Origin: CAYOXD01 sp964407825 | GTDB lineage: Bacteria > Desulfobacterota > Desulfobacteria > Desulfobacterales > JAFDDL01 | Assembly (NCBI GenBank): GCA_964407825.1 | Contig: CAYOXD010000006.1 | Coordinates: 1 to 57,320, forward strand | Length of the DNA: 57,320 nucleotides | Reading direction: 5' to 3' | In this document: positions 1-8,110 of the stretch, one piece after another | Layout: the number at the start of each line of letters is the position of its first letter | Numbering within the stretch: position 1 is the stretch's first letter | The notes under the pieces: model-generated | What the model was told of the DNA's origin: nothing | Database searches by the model: none | The model's input: the letters and a program-made list of their open reading frames with translations, nothing else | Translations under genes and position numbers: made by a program

Positions 1-52
1 TAGGTAGACAGCAAGGCGACATCCGAGGCAATAGATATTTCCAGAGGTGCAC

Positions 53-1510
53 ATGTCCATTCCAAAGGAAATCATCAAGGTCACCGATACCGTCTGGGAG
101 CTTCCGCCCACCTACAAGGAGGGCATGCGGGTTCCGGCCCGGATTCTCGCCACCCAAAAGCTGCTGTCCCAGATGGACCCCGGCGTCTTCGAGCAGGTGA
201 GCAATGTGGCCACCCTGCCCGGTATCCTGAAGTACGCCTACTGTATGCCGGACGGTCATTGGGGATACGGCTTTCCCATCGGCGGCGTGGCCGCCATGGA
301 CGCAAAAACCGGTGTCATCTCTCCCGGCGGCATCGGATTTGACATCAACTGCGGCATGCGCCTGCTGACGACGAACCTGGACTACGATGAGGTAAAACCG
401 CACCTGCAGCGGCTGGTGGACCGGCTCTTCCAGCGCGTACCGGCCGGTGTGGGCTGCCAGGGTTTTGTAAGGCTTTCCCGTGACGAATTCCGCGACATGA
501 CGGAAAGGGGCGCCCCCTGGTGTGTAAAGCGGGGATACGGCCTGCCCGAGGATCTTTTGGCAACCGAGGAAGGCGGCTGTGCGGCGGGCGCCGACGCATC
601 GAAGGTCAGTCAGAAGGCCGTGGAGAGGGGGTACCAGCAGATCGGCACGCTGGGCTCCGGCAATCATTACCTCGAAATCCAGATCGTCCGGCCCGAGCAT
701 GTCTTCGACCCGGAACGGGCGAGGGCCTTCGGCATTCATCTGCCCAACCAGGTGGTGGTCATGTACCACTGCGGGAGCCGTGGATTCGGACACCAGGTGG
801 CCACCGACTATCTGCGCCTCTTCCTGAAGGTCATGGAAAGCAAGTACGGGATCAGGATCCTGGATCGGGAGCTGGCCAGCGCGCCGCTGCGCTCGCCGGA
901 GGGCCAGGACTACTTCGCCGCCATGAAGTGTGCCATCAATATGGCCTTTGCAAACCGGCAGGTGATCCTGCACCGGATCCGGGAAGTCTTCTCCGAGGTT
1001 CTGAAGCGGAGCCCCGCAGACATCGGGATACGCCAAGTGTACGATGTATCGCACAACACGGCAAAGCTGGAGTCCCATTGGGTGGATGGCAGGCAGCGGG
1101 AGGTGCTCGTCCACCGCAAGGGAGCCACCCGCGCCTTCAGCGCTGGCATGCAGGAGCTCTCCGGCATCTATAGACAATGGGGACAACCGGTGATCATCGG
1201 CGGCAGCATGGAAACCGGCTCCTACCTTTTATCCGGTGTCCCCGGCGGCGAGGCCACCTTTTTCAGCACCGCCCACGGCAGCGGACGCGCCATGAGCCGA
1301 CGCCAGGCAAAGAAACGCTACAGGGGCCAGCAGCTCTTGGCGGACATGGAGAGACGAGGCATCTATGTGCGCGCCGCCTCCTATGCCGGACTGGCCGAAG
1401 AGGCCGGCGGCGCTTACAAGGACATCGACGAGGTCATCCACTCCGCGACCCTGGCCCGGATCAGCAGCCCCATCTGCCGATTTCTGCCCATCGGCAACGT
1501 GAAGGGATGA
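53..1510 (+). CDS. rtcB: RNA-splicing ligase RtcB
   Basis: Cytoplasmic GTP- and Mn-dependent ligase that joins RNA 2',3'-cyclic phosphate or 3'-phosphate ends to 5'-OH ends. The product is 485 residues, normal for RtcB. Family motifs are visible: DINCGMR with the metal-binding Cys near residue 100, GSGNHYLEIQ near 203, HCGSRGFGHQ near 240 and AHGSGRAMSRRQ near 407, the last carrying the histidine that is guanylylated. An in-frame GTG lies 6 bases upstream, but AGAGG ends 5 bases before the ATG at 53, so the ATG was chosen. The next gene encodes archease, the RtcB activator, so the pair is probably one transcription unit. No RtcR regulator is in the window. Confidence 0.96.
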   Translation: MSIPKEIIKVTDTVWELPPTYKEGMRVPARILATQKLLSQMDPGVFEQVSNVATLPGILKYAYCMPDGHWGYGFPIGGVAAMDAKTGVISPGGIGFDINCGMRLLTTNLDYDEVKPHLQRLVDRLFQRVPAGVGCQGFVRLSRDEFRDMTERGAPWCVKRGYGLPEDLLATEEGGCAAGADASKVSQKAVERGYQQIGTLGSGNHYLEIQIVRPEHVFDPERARAFGIHLPNQVVVMYHCGSRGFGHQVATDYLRLFLKVMESKYGIRILDRELASAPLRSPEGQDYFAAMKCAINMAFANRQVILHRIREVFSEVLKRSPADIGIRQVYDVSHNTAKLESHWVDGRQREVLVHRKGATRAFSAGMQELSGIYRQWGQPVIIGGSMETGSYLLSGVPGGEATFFSTAHGSGRAMSRRQAKKRYRGQQLLADMERRGIYVRAASYAGLAEEAGGAYKDIDEVIHSATLARISSPICRFLPIGNVKG

Positions 1511-1578
1511 GGGGCAGGATCGGCCGCCCCGTTTCCCTCGCGATCATTTATGGGCAGCAGAGAGGACGCCCCAAAAGG

Positions 1579-2010
1579 ATGCCGTACGAATATCTGGAAG
1601 ACGCCTTTATTGCGGATATCGCCTTCAGGGCCACGGGCCGCACACGGGAAGAGCTCTTCACGATGGCTGCCGATGCCACCCTGAATGTCATGGTGACCGA
1701 TCTGAACGACATCACCGGCCTGGAGGAAAAGCCGATCCGGCTGGCGGCAGCGTCCTTGGAGATGCTGCTGTTCGATTTCCTCTCGGAGCTGGTTTTCTAC
1801 AAGGATGCGCAAAGGCTGCTTCTCCGGGTGGAGCGGATCGCCCTGTCCGATCCGCCGCAAGGGGTGTCGCTGACGGCGACGCTCCGCGGCGATCCCATCG
1901 ACCCCGAACGCCATCGCCTGGGGGTGGATGTCAAGGCCGTGACCCTTCACCATTTCAAGGTGGCAGAAATGCCCGAGGGCTGGAGCGCCACCGTGGTTCT
2001 GGACGTCTAA
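1579..2010 (+). CDS. archease
   Basis: Small activator that speeds guanylylation of RtcB and lets it turn over. From the ATG at 1579 the product is 143 residues, the usual archease length, and begins MPYEYLED followed by IADIAFRATGRTREELF, the conserved N-terminal archease pattern; the acidic metal-binding residues of the family lie in this part and near the C-terminal end. An in-frame ATG at 1507 overlaps the rtcB stop as ATGA and would give 167 residues, but its extra segment does not look like archease, so 1579 is preferred with moderate certainty; translational coupling from 1507 remains possible. The 3' end overlaps the convergent modC stop codon by 4 bases, so no separate terminator fits between them. 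Confidence 0.9.
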   Translation: MPYEYLEDAFIADIAFRATGRTREELFTMAADATLNVMVTDLNDITGLEEKPIRLAAASLEMLLFDFLSELVFYKDAQRLLLRVERIALSDPPQGVSLTATLRGDPIDPERHRLGVDVKAVTLHHFKVAEMPEGWSATVVLDV

Positions 2011-3083
2011 AAGGAAACCGCCACGCTCTTGACAAGGGCGAAAACGGGCTGACCGGGCCTTAATTGCAGGTCCGAAACGGATTGGCGCGTGATCCGGGCC
2101 CAGAGGAAAGCGCCCACGTCCAGGCGAACATCCACGAAGCCGGCACCGGAGTCCACGATGTCCAGGACCTGGCCCGCGAAGATATTCTGGAAACTGGTCT
2201 GTCCGGGCGGCGTTAAGGCGATGGCCACATGACGCGCCGGGATGCGCACCCGGACCGGTGTTCCCCGGGCCGCCTCGATGCGCCGTACCTTCAGGGTCTG
2301 ATCCCCGAATCGAAGGCAGGTCAGTCCGAAGCCGTCCTCCGGGGTATCGACCACCGTCGAGATGACCGCCCCGCTCTCATCCGGGCCGAAGTGGGCCTGC
2401 AGGTCGGGTCGGGAAAAAAGCGCCTCCAGGTCCCCGCACGCAAGGACGCGGCCCGCCTCCATCATCACCATATGGGTCGCCAGGTTCAGAATTTCGTCCA
2501 TGGCATGGCTGACATATAGGATGGGAATGGCAAACTCCCGACCCAGCTGCGTGATGAAGGGCAGGACCTCTGCTTTCCGGGCCGCATCCAGGGAGGCCAG
2601 CGGTTCATCCATGAGCAACATGGTCGGGCTGGTCAACAGGGCACGGCCGATGGCCACCCGCTGTTTTTCGCCGCCCGACAGACGGGCCGGCCGGCGATCG
2701 AGCAGATGCTCGATACCCAACAGCGCCACCACCGGATCGAACTTCACAAAGCGCTGCGGCGGCGGGGTGCGGCGCATTCCATAGATCAGGTTGGATCGCA
2801 CCGAAAGGTGGGGAAGAAGCCGGCCGTCCTGGAAAACGTAGCCGATGCGCCGTCTCTCAGGTGGCAGATCGATCCCGCGGGTCGAATCGAAAACACAGAG
2901 GTCGTTGAGGGTGATAAAGCCGGTATCCGGCCGCATGAGGCCCGCCACCATATTCACAATGGATGTCTTTCCCGCACCCGATGCCCCATAGAGAGCCGTC
3001 ACCCCGCTTTCGGCGCCCTTGAAGCAAACCTCCAGGTTGAAATTGCCCTGTTTTCGCTTGATATCGATATTCATGGCACTCAT
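2007..3083 (-). CDS. modC: molybdate ABC transporter ATP-binding protein ModC
   Basis: ATPase of a molybdate (or tungstate) importer, working on the cytoplasmic face with ModB. About 358 residues, typical of ModC. Walker A GASGAGKTS lies near residue 33, the signature LSGGEKQRVAIGRALL near 140, Walker B MLLMDEPLAS soon after, and the H-loop as YVSHAMDE. Roughly the last 80 residues form the MOP/TOBE-type oxyanion-binding domain, with TSFQNIFAGQV as the typical MOP entry. The ATG at 3083 overlaps the modB stop as ATGA, which decides the start; a second ATG lies at 3074. No modA binding-protein gene is present in the window. The gene runs convergent to archease. Confidence 0.93.
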   Translation of the reverse strand: MSAMNIDIKRKQGNFNLEVCFKGAESGVTALYGASGAGKTSIVNMVAGLMRPDTGFITLNDLCVFDSTRGIDLPPERRRIGYVFQDGRLLPHLSVRSNLIYGMRRTPPPQRFVKFDPVVALLGIEHLLDRRPARLSGGEKQRVAIGRALLTSPTMLLMDEPLASLDAARKAEVLPFITQLGREFAIPILYVSHAMDEILNLATHMVMMEAGRVLACGDLEALFSRPDLQAHFGPDESGAVISTVVDTPEDGFGLTCLRFGDQTLKVRRIEAARGTPVRVRIPARHVAIALTPPGQTSFQNIFAGQVLDIVDSGAGFVDVRLDVGAFLWARITRQSVSDLQLRPGQPVFALVKSVAVSF

Positions 3084-3781
3084 TCCCGCATTCGCGCGGC
3101 AAACCGCCGGGCCAGAATTTCCGAGCATATCAAGGCCCCCATGGCGATGAGCACCGAAAGGACGCAGAGCCGCATGGCACCCATCTCACCGCCCGGCACC
3201 TGGGTCAGGGTGTAGAGGGCCAGGGGCAGGGTCTGGGTCTGCCCCGGGATGTTGGACACGAAGGTGATGGTAGCGCCAAACTCCCCCAGACTGCGGGCGA
3301 AGGCGAGGATGACGCCGGTGATGATCCCAGGTGCCATGAGGGGCAGGGTCACGGTGAAAAAGACACGCAGGGGGCCAGCCCCCAGGGTACGCGCGGCCGC
3401 TTCCAATCCCTGGTCCACCCCCTCCAGGGAGAGCCTGACCGCCCGGACCAGCAGGGGGAAGGACATCACGGCGGCGGCCAACACGGCCCCCTTCCAGTTA
3501 AAGGCCAGGACCAGCCCCAGGTATCGGTAGAGCAGTGCACCGATAAGGCCGTTTCTCCCCAGCATCACCAGCAGCAGGTAACCCGTCACCACCGGTGGCA
3601 GTACCAGGGGCAGATGCACCAGCCCATCCAGGAGGTGCTTGCCGGGAAACCGGAGGCGCGCCAGAACCCAGGCCGTCAGTACCCCCAGCGGCAAACTCAC
3701 CGCAACGGCCCAGATGGATACCCACAGGCTCAGTCTGAGCGCCTCCACCTCGACGGGGGTCAAGCGGAAAAATGCCATCAT
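3080..3781 (-). CDS. modB: molybdate ABC transporter permease ModB
   Basis: Inner-membrane permease of the molybdate importer. About 233 residues with five to six hydrophobic segments. The EAA loop that docks the ATPase is seen as LEAAARTLGAGPLRVFF, followed by VTLPLMAPGIITG and FARSLGEFGATI, a stretch highly typical of ModB. ATG codons at 3781 and 3778 both lie next to a GAGGGA ribosome site; an in-frame ATG further up at 3814 has no such site and would add residues the family lacks. It is coupled to modC by ATGA. The promoter probably lies in the 160-base region shared with the divergent regulator gene. Confidence 0.92.
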   Translation of the reverse strand: MMAFFRLTPVEVEALRLSLWVSIWAVAVSLPLGVLTAWVLARLRFPGKHLLDGLVHLPLVLPPVVTGYLLLVMLGRNGLIGALLYRYLGLVLAFNWKGAVLAAAVMSFPLLVRAVRLSLEGVDQGLEAAARTLGAGPLRVFFTVTLPLMAPGIITGVILAFARSLGEFGATITFVSNIPGQTQTLPLALYTLTQVPGGEMGAMRLCVLSVLIAMGALICSEILARRFAARMRE

Positions 3782-3828
3782 TCCCTCACTTAAAATCAAC
3801 CGGCGAATGAACACTTAACAGTGTAAAA

Positions 3829-3857
3829 CATATAATAATGCAATGTTTAATTGACAA
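3829..3857 (-). promoter_or_regulatory. candidate promoter of modBC
   Basis: Read on the minus strand, TTGTCA is followed by 17 bases and then TATATG, a fair sigma-70-like pair about 50 bases before modB. Seen by eye only; the -10 matches four of six positions. Confidence 0.4.
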
Positions 3858-3898
3858 AACTCGCCCCTTCATGTGCCGTTTATTTATGACATTTGACC

Positions 3899-3927
3899 TG
3901 ATCAGATTACATATGATATGGGATCAG
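3899..3927 (+). promoter_or_regulatory. candidate operator between modB and its divergent regulator
   Basis: The palindrome CTGATCAG (3899-3906) is followed by CATATGATATG (3910-3920), a perfect inverted repeat around one base, and then another GATCAG (3922-3927). Repeats of this size about 50 bases before the XRE-type regulator are what an autoregulatory site would look like. That the regulator binds here is inference. Confidence 0.4.
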
Positions 3928-3976
3928 TCAATACCTTTCTGATGAACGCATCCGCTCACGACAGGGGGAACCGTCC

Positions 3977-5098
3977 ATGGCCCGAAAAACCGACACCATC
4001 ACGAGCAACGTCAGGCATTACCGTCTGAAGAGGGGGTGGTCCCAGGAAGAGCTGGCCACAAAGGTCCAGGTCCGGCGTCAGGCAATCTACGACATCGAAA
4101 CCGGCCGCTATCTGCCGAATACCGCCATCGCGCTGCGACTGGCCCGGATTTTCGGCTGCCGGGTGGAGGATCTCTTCGTCGAGGAGGTGGTGCCGGACTG
4201 CGCGGAATCGGTCCAAGTGGTAAACGGCGAGTCCGGCCCATCGGCGCGGCTGGCCCTGGGGAGGGTGCGGGGCAAGCTGGTGGGCTTTCCCCTCCAAGGT
4301 GCGGAATCCGTCCACTTCGGCCTGCGGCCGGCGGACGGTCTTCTGACCCAGGATGGGAAAAGTGCACGGATCTTCCTGCCTGCCGGCCGCCTGGACAAAA
4401 CCATCCTTCTCATGGGATGCGACCCGGCCTTTGAAATCCTCGGCGAGCATCTGTCTCGAATCGCCCCTGAGGCCCGGATCCACTGCCGGTTCGCCTCCAG
4501 TCTCCGAGCCCTGAACAGCCTGGCCCAGGGCCTGATTCATGTGGCCGGAACCCACCTGCACAACACGGGCAAAGAGGAGTCCAACGTAGTCATGGCCAGC
4601 CAGAAGCTGGCCGGTGTTCACGGCCATGTCCTTGGCTTTTCCCTCCTGGAGGAAGGCCTGATGGTGGCCAGTGGCAACCCCCTTGGCATCCGGAGCGTCT
4701 CCGATCTGGCCCAGCCCATGGTGCGTTTCGTCAACCGCGAACCGGGCGCTGCCCTGCGGGTTCTGCTGGACGACCAGCTGCAGCGGACCGGCATCGATTC
4801 TACGGTCATCAACGGCTATGGCAACGAGGTCGGCTCCCACCGGGAAGGTGCCTATCGCATTGCCTGCTGTGTAGCGGACGCCGCCCTGGGGCTGAGGGCC
4901 GTCGCCGACGCCTTCGGCCTGGGCTTTGTGCCCATCACGACCGCCCGTTGCGACCTGGTGGTACCGGCGGACATGCGGCAGCACGCCACGATCAAAATTC
5001 TCCTGGACGTCCTCCAATCGGCCTCCCTGCGGCAGGAGATCGACGCCATTCCCGGGTACGAGGGCTCCGTCACCGGCAAGACCATCGCCGAGCTGTAA
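3977..5098 (+). CDS. XRE-family regulator with binding-protein-like (PBP_like) domain
   Basis: Probable cytoplasmic transcription regulator of 373 residues. Residues 8-66 form an XRE/Cro helix-turn-helix (RGWSQEELATKVQVRRQAI, then FGCRVEDLFVEE). Residues about 90-340 match the pattern of the PBP_like domain found in proteins annotated as molybdate-binding or ModE-related regulators: LNSLAQGLIHVAGTHLHN, ASGNPLGIRSVSDL, and the REPGAALRVLLDD segment. AGGGGGA precedes the ATG at a good distance. It is divergent from modBC, so it probably senses an oxyanion or molybdenum cofactor state and controls the importer; the ligand is inferred from position and domain only. It resembles a binding protein without a signal peptide, so it does not replace ModA in the periplasm. 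Confidence 0.82.
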   Translation: MARKTDTITSNVRHYRLKRGWSQEELATKVQVRRQAIYDIETGRYLPNTAIALRLARIFGCRVEDLFVEEVVPDCAESVQVVNGESGPSARLALGRVRGKLVGFPLQGAESVHFGLRPADGLLTQDGKSARIFLPAGRLDKTILLMGCDPAFEILGEHLSRIAPEARIHCRFASSLRALNSLAQGLIHVAGTHLHNTGKEESNVVMASQKLAGVHGHVLGFSLLEEGLMVASGNPLGIRSVSDLAQPMVRFVNREPGAALRVLLDDQLQRTGIDSTVINGYGNEVGSHREGAYRIACCVADAALGLRAVADAFGLGFVPITTARCDLVVPADMRQHATIKILLDVLQSASLRQEIDAIPGYEGSVTGKTIAEL

Positions 5099-5385
5099 GC
5101 CGGCATATTCCCCTGTCTACACCCCAACCCAGGGCCCAACACGGGGTCCATCGGCGGGCATGGGTCGCGCGCGGCCGAGGATTTGCCGAATCCCAGCTGG
5201 CACCCTTTCGATGCCGATACCGATTCTGCTCCACCAGCCTGCCAATATACGTTGATCTTTCCCTATAAATAAGGTGTTGCCCCTATGGATCATCGGCTGG
5301 CGAGCCATTATAGTAGACCTGACGGTTGCCGGTAGGCTAACGGTATTTCCCCATCCCAGCGGAATGCAAACTAAGGAGGTATGTC

Positions 5386-5658
5386 ATGGCTAGCAGAGCA
5401 AAGGCAAAGGTGAAAAGCGTCAGGCGCCGTTCCTCGACTCATCCCAACCCCACCCATAAAAGGGGAGACAGAAATCTATTCTGCGACCGCTATTGCCAAT
5501 GCCTGGATGTTGCCATCCATAAATCGTGGGAATACTGGGCCTGTCTCGATTGCAGATTCAAAAACGACCAGCAGTACATGAATGAGTACCCCTATACGAA
5601 CACCGATACGGTGCTCTACTATCCCCTGCCGTCCGAGATTTTCCTGAAGCTAGGGTAA
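5386..5658 (+). CDS. small Cys-rich protein of unknown function
   Basis: I do not recognise the family. The 90-residue product starts at an ATG with a strong ribosome site (AAGGAGGT, 5 bases before the start), so it is probably translated well. The first 27 residues are strongly basic (AKAKVKSVRRRSS), then come CDRYCQCLD and WACLDC, five cysteines in a C-x3-C-x-C plus C-x2-C layout that could bind one metal ion or zinc. The C-terminal third is rich in Tyr and acidic residues. No signal peptide or membrane segment is visible. It stands alone between the XRE-type regulator and the convergent mla operon. A role in nucleic-acid binding is only a guess from the basic tail and Cys knuckle. Confidence 0.72.
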   Translation: MASRAKAKVKSVRRRSSTHPNPTHKRGDRNLFCDRYCQCLDVAIHKSWEYWACLDCRFKNDQQYMNEYPYTNTDTVLYYPLPSEIFLKLG

Positions 5659-5694
5659 TCTCCCCATAGACAGAGGGGACACACCCTACATGCC

Positions 5695-5727
5695 GCCTGC
5701 GGGCCTGGCGATGCCTTGCCCGCAGGC
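5695..5727. terminator. hairpin between convergent genes
   Basis: GCCTGCGGGC (5695-5704) and GCCCGCAGGC (5718-5727) form a perfect 10-base-pair stem with a 13-base loop. It lies between the convergent Cys-rich gene and mlaC and could end transcription from both sides, although neither side shows a clear T run. Confidence 0.45.
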
Positions 5728-5779
5728 CTCGCACCGCCTCGTCAGGTTCCCTGAGAAAACGCAATAGAGGGGCAGGCCG

Positions 5780-6388
5780 TCAGGGGGACCCCTTGGCGTC
5801 CTGGTTTATCTTTTTACTGAGGATGCTCAACAACTGGTCCGGCGTGTCCTGGGAGAGAATGCTCCTGAACTGGGACCGATAGTTTCCGGCCAGGCTGACG
5901 TTTTCGATGATCACGTCATAGACCTTCCAGACGCCGTCTTTCTGAATCATTCGATAATTCATGGGAATATCGCCGTTATCGGTGACAATCGCCGTTTGGA
6001 CCTCCCGGCGGGTATCGGAGAGATTCACCTCCCGCTTGAAGATCACCTTCTGGTCCTTGTATTCCAGAAGTCGGCTCATGTAAACGCTCTCCAACAGCTC
6101 GCGGTAGAGATCGACAAAGCGCTTGCGCTGCTGCGGGTCGAACCGCCTCCAGCCGGCCCCCAGCGTAAAGCGGGACAGTTCGGTAAAATCAAAGAGGCTG
6201 TTGCTGATGGAACGGATCTCGGCCTTTTTCTTCTCCTCGCCGACCTTCCCACTCAACGATCGATCTTTCAATACCGACAGCAACTGATGGACACGATTCT
6301 CAACCGTCTGCAGCGGGGTGGCAGCGGCCGCGTAGGTGGAAGCCAGCAGAACGACCCCTACCGTCAGGATGCAAATGACTCGTTTCAT
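5780..6388 (-). CDS. mlaC: phospholipid transport periplasmic protein MlaC
   Basis: Periplasmic carrier that moves phospholipid between the outer membrane and the inner-membrane MlaFEDB complex (Ttg2D/MlaC family). The 202-residue product begins with a signal peptide, MKRVICILTVGVVLLASTYAAAA, cleaved probably after AAA. Family features follow: FDFTELSRFTLGAGWRRFDP near residue 72, then LLESVYMSRLLEY, and the RMIQKDGVWKVYDVIIENVSL segment near 145 that shapes the lipid pocket. GGGGAG precedes the ATG. It is the last gene of the mlaE-F-D-C operon, 11 bases after mlaD. No mlaA gene is seen nearby, and a separate MlaB (STAS) gene is also missing from the cluster. Confidence 0.92.
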   Translation of the reverse strand: MKRVICILTVGVVLLASTYAAAATPLQTVENRVHQLLSVLKDRSLSGKVGEEKKKAEIRSISNSLFDFTELSRFTLGAGWRRFDPQQRKRFVDLYRELLESVYMSRLLEYKDQKVIFKREVNLSDTRREVQTAIVTDNGDIPMNYRMIQKDGVWKVYDVIIENVSLAGNYRSQFRSILSQDTPDQLLSILSKKINQDAKGSP

Positions 6389-6399
6389 GATGAACTCCC

Positions 6400-6852
6400 C
6401 TATTTCTTAACCGATCCAAAGGCAAACCGGCTGATGATATCCCCGATGTCAACGGGCGCTACGGTCTCCGTAATCGTACCGCCGGGCTTGAGCAGCTCGC
6501 CACCGCCGCCCGCATCGATATCCAGATACTTGTCTCCGATCAGGCCTTCGGTCTTGATGGAGGCGATGGCGTCATCGTAAATACGGATCCCCTTTCTGAT
6601 CCTCATGGTCACCACCGCCCGCTGATCCTTCTGGTCAATCCTCAGGCCAGTCACCCTGCCCACCTGCAGGCCGAGCATATCAACCGGATTACCGGTTCGA
6701 AGGCCGGTGACCTTGCTGAAACTGGCATGAAGGATATAGGTGTCGTCGCCGAAGATAGACAGATCCCCCAGTCTGATCGCCATATAGCCCACGCAGACCA
6801 GACCGACCAGTATGAAGAGGCCCACGGCGGTTTCCTTGGAATACTTCTTCAT
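6400..6852 (-). CDS. mlaD: MCE-domain phospholipid transport protein MlaD
   Basis: Inner-membrane-anchored MCE protein whose ring guides phospholipid through the periplasmic side of the Mla complex. About 150 residues. One N-terminal membrane helix (AVGLFILVGLVCVGYMAI) is followed by a single MCE domain: FSKVTGLRTGNPVDMLGLQ and VGRVTGL are the conserved core, then IRIYDDAIASIKTEGLIGDK, typical of MlaD. The ATG at 6852 overlaps the mlaF stop as ATGA and has GGAGAG just before it, which decides the start over an in-frame codon 18 bases upstream. It lacks the long C-terminal helical tail of larger MCE proteins such as PqiB or the mycobacterial Mce chains. Confidence 0.93.
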   Translation of the reverse strand: MKKYSKETAVGLFILVGLVCVGYMAIRLGDLSIFGDDTYILHASFSKVTGLRTGNPVDMLGLQVGRVTGLRIDQKDQRAVVTMRIRKGIRIYDDAIASIKTEGLIGDKYLDIDAGGGGELLKPGGTITETVAPVDIGDIISRFAFGSVKK

Positions 6853-8102
6853 GCATGCTCTCCTTTGCACCTGGCGCTGAATTCCAGGATTTTGTCCGGG
6901 TCTGATTCGGCTGCCTCAATGACGGCTTCGATATCCATGTCAGGTTGCCCCTGGGCCACCCCGGCCCGCATGGAAACAGTAACCCCGTCCTTGCACGGCA
7001 GGTCGGTTCGGACAATCTTTCGCATTTCGGGGATACCGTTGATCTTAAAATCCTCGGCAAAATTCCTGGCCAGACCGACGGCCTCCTCAATGTCGGAATA
7101 GGGGAGCATCGTCGTATACCGACTCACCCCATGGCGGGTGGAAAAACCGCCCACCTCGCCGAAATGCTTGCTGATGAAAAGGCCGATGGCCCGGAGCAGC
7201 TCCTGGGCTATCGTGTGCCCCATGCCGGCCTGAACCTCGTCGAGGTTCTCCAGTGTAAAAACCACCACTGCATAGGTATCGGATTGGGAATCGGAACGCA
7301 GCTCGCTCTGGTAGCGGACCTTGAAATGTCGACGCGTATAAAGGCCCGTCAATTCCTCCTGCAGCGATTCGAGGCTGTGGATGAATTCATAGCGGAAGGG
7401 ATGGTCGAAATCGTCGAAGGCCTCGGGCGACCCCTCAAAAATAACCTTGCCCTCATAGAGGATGATGATCCGGTTTGATATAAAGAAGACATCCGGCAAA
7501 TCATGGCTGATCAGTACAGCCGTAAATCCCAGCCGGCGCTGGTACTCCGCGATCATGCCCAATATGGCATTGCGGCGGATGGGATCCTGACCGGTGGTGG
7601 GTTCGTCGAAAAGCACGATCTCAGGATCAACCACCAGCGCCCTTGCCAGGGCGGCCCGCTTCTGCATGCCGCCGGACAGTTCGGCCGGATAGCGATGGGT
7701 CACCTCGGTCAGCTCGGCCTGAGCGATACGGTCCATCACCTTGGCATGGATCTGCTTTCGGTTCAATCGGGTGGTATACCGCAGGGGTAGCGCGATATTC
7801 TCATAGACCGTCAACGCATCGAACAGGGCATTGTTCTGAAACATGTAGCTGATCCGGCCGAGGTGCCGCTGCTTATCCCTGCCCCGCAGCCCGTGGATCG
7901 GACGGCCGTGCAGCAGGATCTCGCCCTCGTCCGGCTCCAGCAGCCCGATGATGTGTTTGAGCAGCACACTCTTGCCCACACCGCTCTTGCCGATGACGGT
8001 GGTCACCTCTCCCTGGCCGATGGATAGATCCACCCCATCGAGCACGATGCGAGAATCGAAACGCTTGGTGACCTTTTTGAATTCAATCAGGGGAGCATCC
8101 AT
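6849..8102 (-). CDS. mlaF: Mla ATPase MlaF with C-terminal degenerate GGDEF-like domain
   Basis: ATPase of the phospholipid ABC transporter, fused to an extra domain; 417 residues against roughly 250-270 for ordinary MlaF. Residues 1-245 are a complete ABC domain: Walker A GKSGVGKSVLLK (38-49), signature LSGGMQKRAALARAL (142-156), Walker B IVLFDEPTTGQDP (162-174) and the H-loop at ISHD (198-201). Residues about 249-417 follow the layout of a diguanylate cyclase domain: LTGLYTRRHF at 251 for the usual LTGLYNRR start, then TRHGVSRYTTMLP where RxGGDEFxxLLP is expected, and VTVSMRAGVA at 374. The catalytic GGDEF residues are lost, so it cannot be an ordinary cyclase; it may bind a nucleotide or be structural. 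It overlaps mlaD by ATGA and follows mlaE by 8 bases. Confidence 0.9.
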   Translation of the reverse strand: MDAPLIEFKKVTKRFDSRIVLDGVDLSIGQGEVTTVIGKSGVGKSVLLKHIIGLLEPDEGEILLHGRPIHGLRGRDKQRHLGRISYMFQNNALFDALTVYENIALPLRYTTRLNRKQIHAKVMDRIAQAELTEVTHRYPAELSGGMQKRAALARALVVDPEIVLFDEPTTGQDPIRRNAILGMIAEYQRRLGFTAVLISHDLPDVFFISNRIIILYEGKVIFEGSPEAFDDFDHPFRYEFIHSLESLQEELTGLYTRRHFKVRYQSELRSDSQSDTYAVVVFTLENLDEVQAGMGHTIAQELLRAIGLFISKHFGEVGGFSTRHGVSRYTTMLPYSDIEEAVGLARNFAEDFKINGIPEMRKIVRTDLPCKDGVTVSMRAGVAQGQPDMDIEAVIEAAESDPDKILEFSARCKGEHA

Positions 8103-8110
8103 GGGGGCAC

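Noticed and set aside
3977..5098. Reading the regulator as a ModA replacement
   Set aside because: It has an N-terminal helix-turn-helix and no signal peptide, so it cannot serve as a periplasmic binding protein.
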